Part shown: one piece after another, positions 15,447 to 15,616 of the stretch
Layout of the letters: every line of letters starts with the position of its first letter
Position numbering within the stretch: the stretch's first letter is position 1
Origin: an uncultured Lachnospiraceae bacterium
GTDB taxonomy: Bacteria > Bacillota > Clostridia > Lachnospirales > Lachnospiraceae
Assembly (NCBI GenBank): GCA_949076555.1
Contig: CARUOB010000019.1
Coordinates: forward strand, 11,022 to 26,637
Length of the DNA: 15,616 nucleotides
Direction: 5' to 3'
Translations under genes and position numbers: made by a program
Notes under the pieces: model-generated
Databases searched by the model: none
The model's input: only the letters and a program-made list of their open reading frames with translations
Told to the model about the DNA's origin: nothing

Positions 15447-15475
15447 TTGCAAAATGATGCATTCCATCATATAAT
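15447..15475 (+). promoter_or_regulatory. strong predicted promoter of the tRNA-Thr
   Basis: TTGCAA (15447-15452), exactly 17 bases, then a perfect TATAAT (15470-15475). The start would be near 15482, about 14 bases before the tRNA. It lies in the 132-base gap after the MscS gene, where I see no terminator. Confidence 0.75.
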
Positions 15476-15495
15476 AATCATTGTTGCAAGGTTAT

Positions 15496-15568
15496 GCTGG
15501 AATAGCGCAGTCGGTAGCGCAACTGATTCGTAATCAGTAGGTCGAGGGTTCGAGTCCCTTTACCCACC
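15496..15568 (+). tRNA. tRNA-Thr (anticodon CGT) with a poorly paired acceptor stem
   Basis: The D stem GCGC/GCGC (15505-15508, 15517-15520) encloses AGTCGGTA. The anticodon stem ACTGA/TCAGT (15522-15526, 15534-15538) has loop TTCGTAA, giving anticodon CGT (reads ACG, threonine). The variable loop is AGGTC. The T arm GAGGG-TTCGAGT-CCCTT (15544-15560) is intact. The 5' acceptor strand GCTGGAA (15496-15502) is typical of bacterial tRNA-Thr and expects TTCCAGC, but the 3' strand is TACCCAC (15561-15567). Only positions 1-72, 4-69, 5-68 and 7-66 pair; 2-71, the Thr identity pair, is C-A. No CCA is encoded. It may be a pseudogene, a chimera or a sequence error. Confidence 0.8.
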
Positions 15569-15616
15569 CTCATCTTATTGCAGGCTGGTTTTTCAGGAGC
15601 AGGCTTGGTGTTAAGG

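Noticed and set aside
1..15616. CRISPR array, transposon, prophage, toxin-antitoxin or defence system
   Set aside because: No regularly spaced repeats, no transposase, integrase, phage, nuclease or Cas-like protein is encoded; every long frame is accounted for by housekeeping, envelope or hypothetical genes.

Overview
The window looks like a chromosomal stretch from an anaerobic Bacillota, most likely a Lachnospiraceae-type Clostridia. The basis is protein character (a short ACT-domain SerA, a clostridial-type IlvD/IlvB, a serine cluster next to a DUF1015 gene), strong purine-rich ribosome binding sites and TTGACA/TATAAT-type promoters. This is recognition from memory, not a database search. 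Almost everything is on the + strand. I see no transposase, integrase, phage gene or CRISPR array.

Region 1 (1-7261) is a branched-chain amino acid block interleaved with envelope genes. It holds the 3' half of leuB, a large GT-C type membrane protein that starts 4 bases after leuB, then ilvD, ilvB (without the small subunit ilvN) and a membrane-anchored L,D-transpeptidase 20 bases after ilvB. LeuB serves leucine synthesis, and IlvB and IlvD serve valine, isoleucine and leucine. ilvD carries an apparent one-base insertion (CCCC at 2459-2462) that separates its first ~44 codons from the rest. The junctions around ilvD are rich in structure: a 32-bp direct repeat, a long imperfect palindrome over the membrane protein stop codon, and two back-to-back hairpins between ilvD and ilvB.

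Region 2 (7262-11619) is the serine block: serC and serA under a clear promoter that is physically merged with a terminator-like hairpin, then a bidirectional terminator, a convergent 94-residue hypothetical gene, a structured intergenic region and a DUF1015 gene with its own promoter. SerA and SerC make phosphoserine from 3-phosphoglycerate. DUF1015 may share the ParB/Srx-like fold of the free-serine kinases SbnI and SerK, so a phosphoserine-related role is a testable idea.

Region 3 (11620-15616) contains glgB, an MscS-family channel and a tRNA-Thr(CGT). The GlgB has a complete catalytic core followed by an unusual ~158-residue tail: a charged Ala/Glu/Lys/Arg helix with 11-residue repeats, then a basic Lys/Pro/Ala segment. 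The tRNA has an excellent promoter, but its acceptor stem pairs at only 4 of 7 positions, so it may be damaged, chimeric or misread.

The best leads are the GlgB tail, the ilvD frameshift, the DUF1015-serine link and the odd tRNA-Thr. No wholly new multi-gene system is evident.
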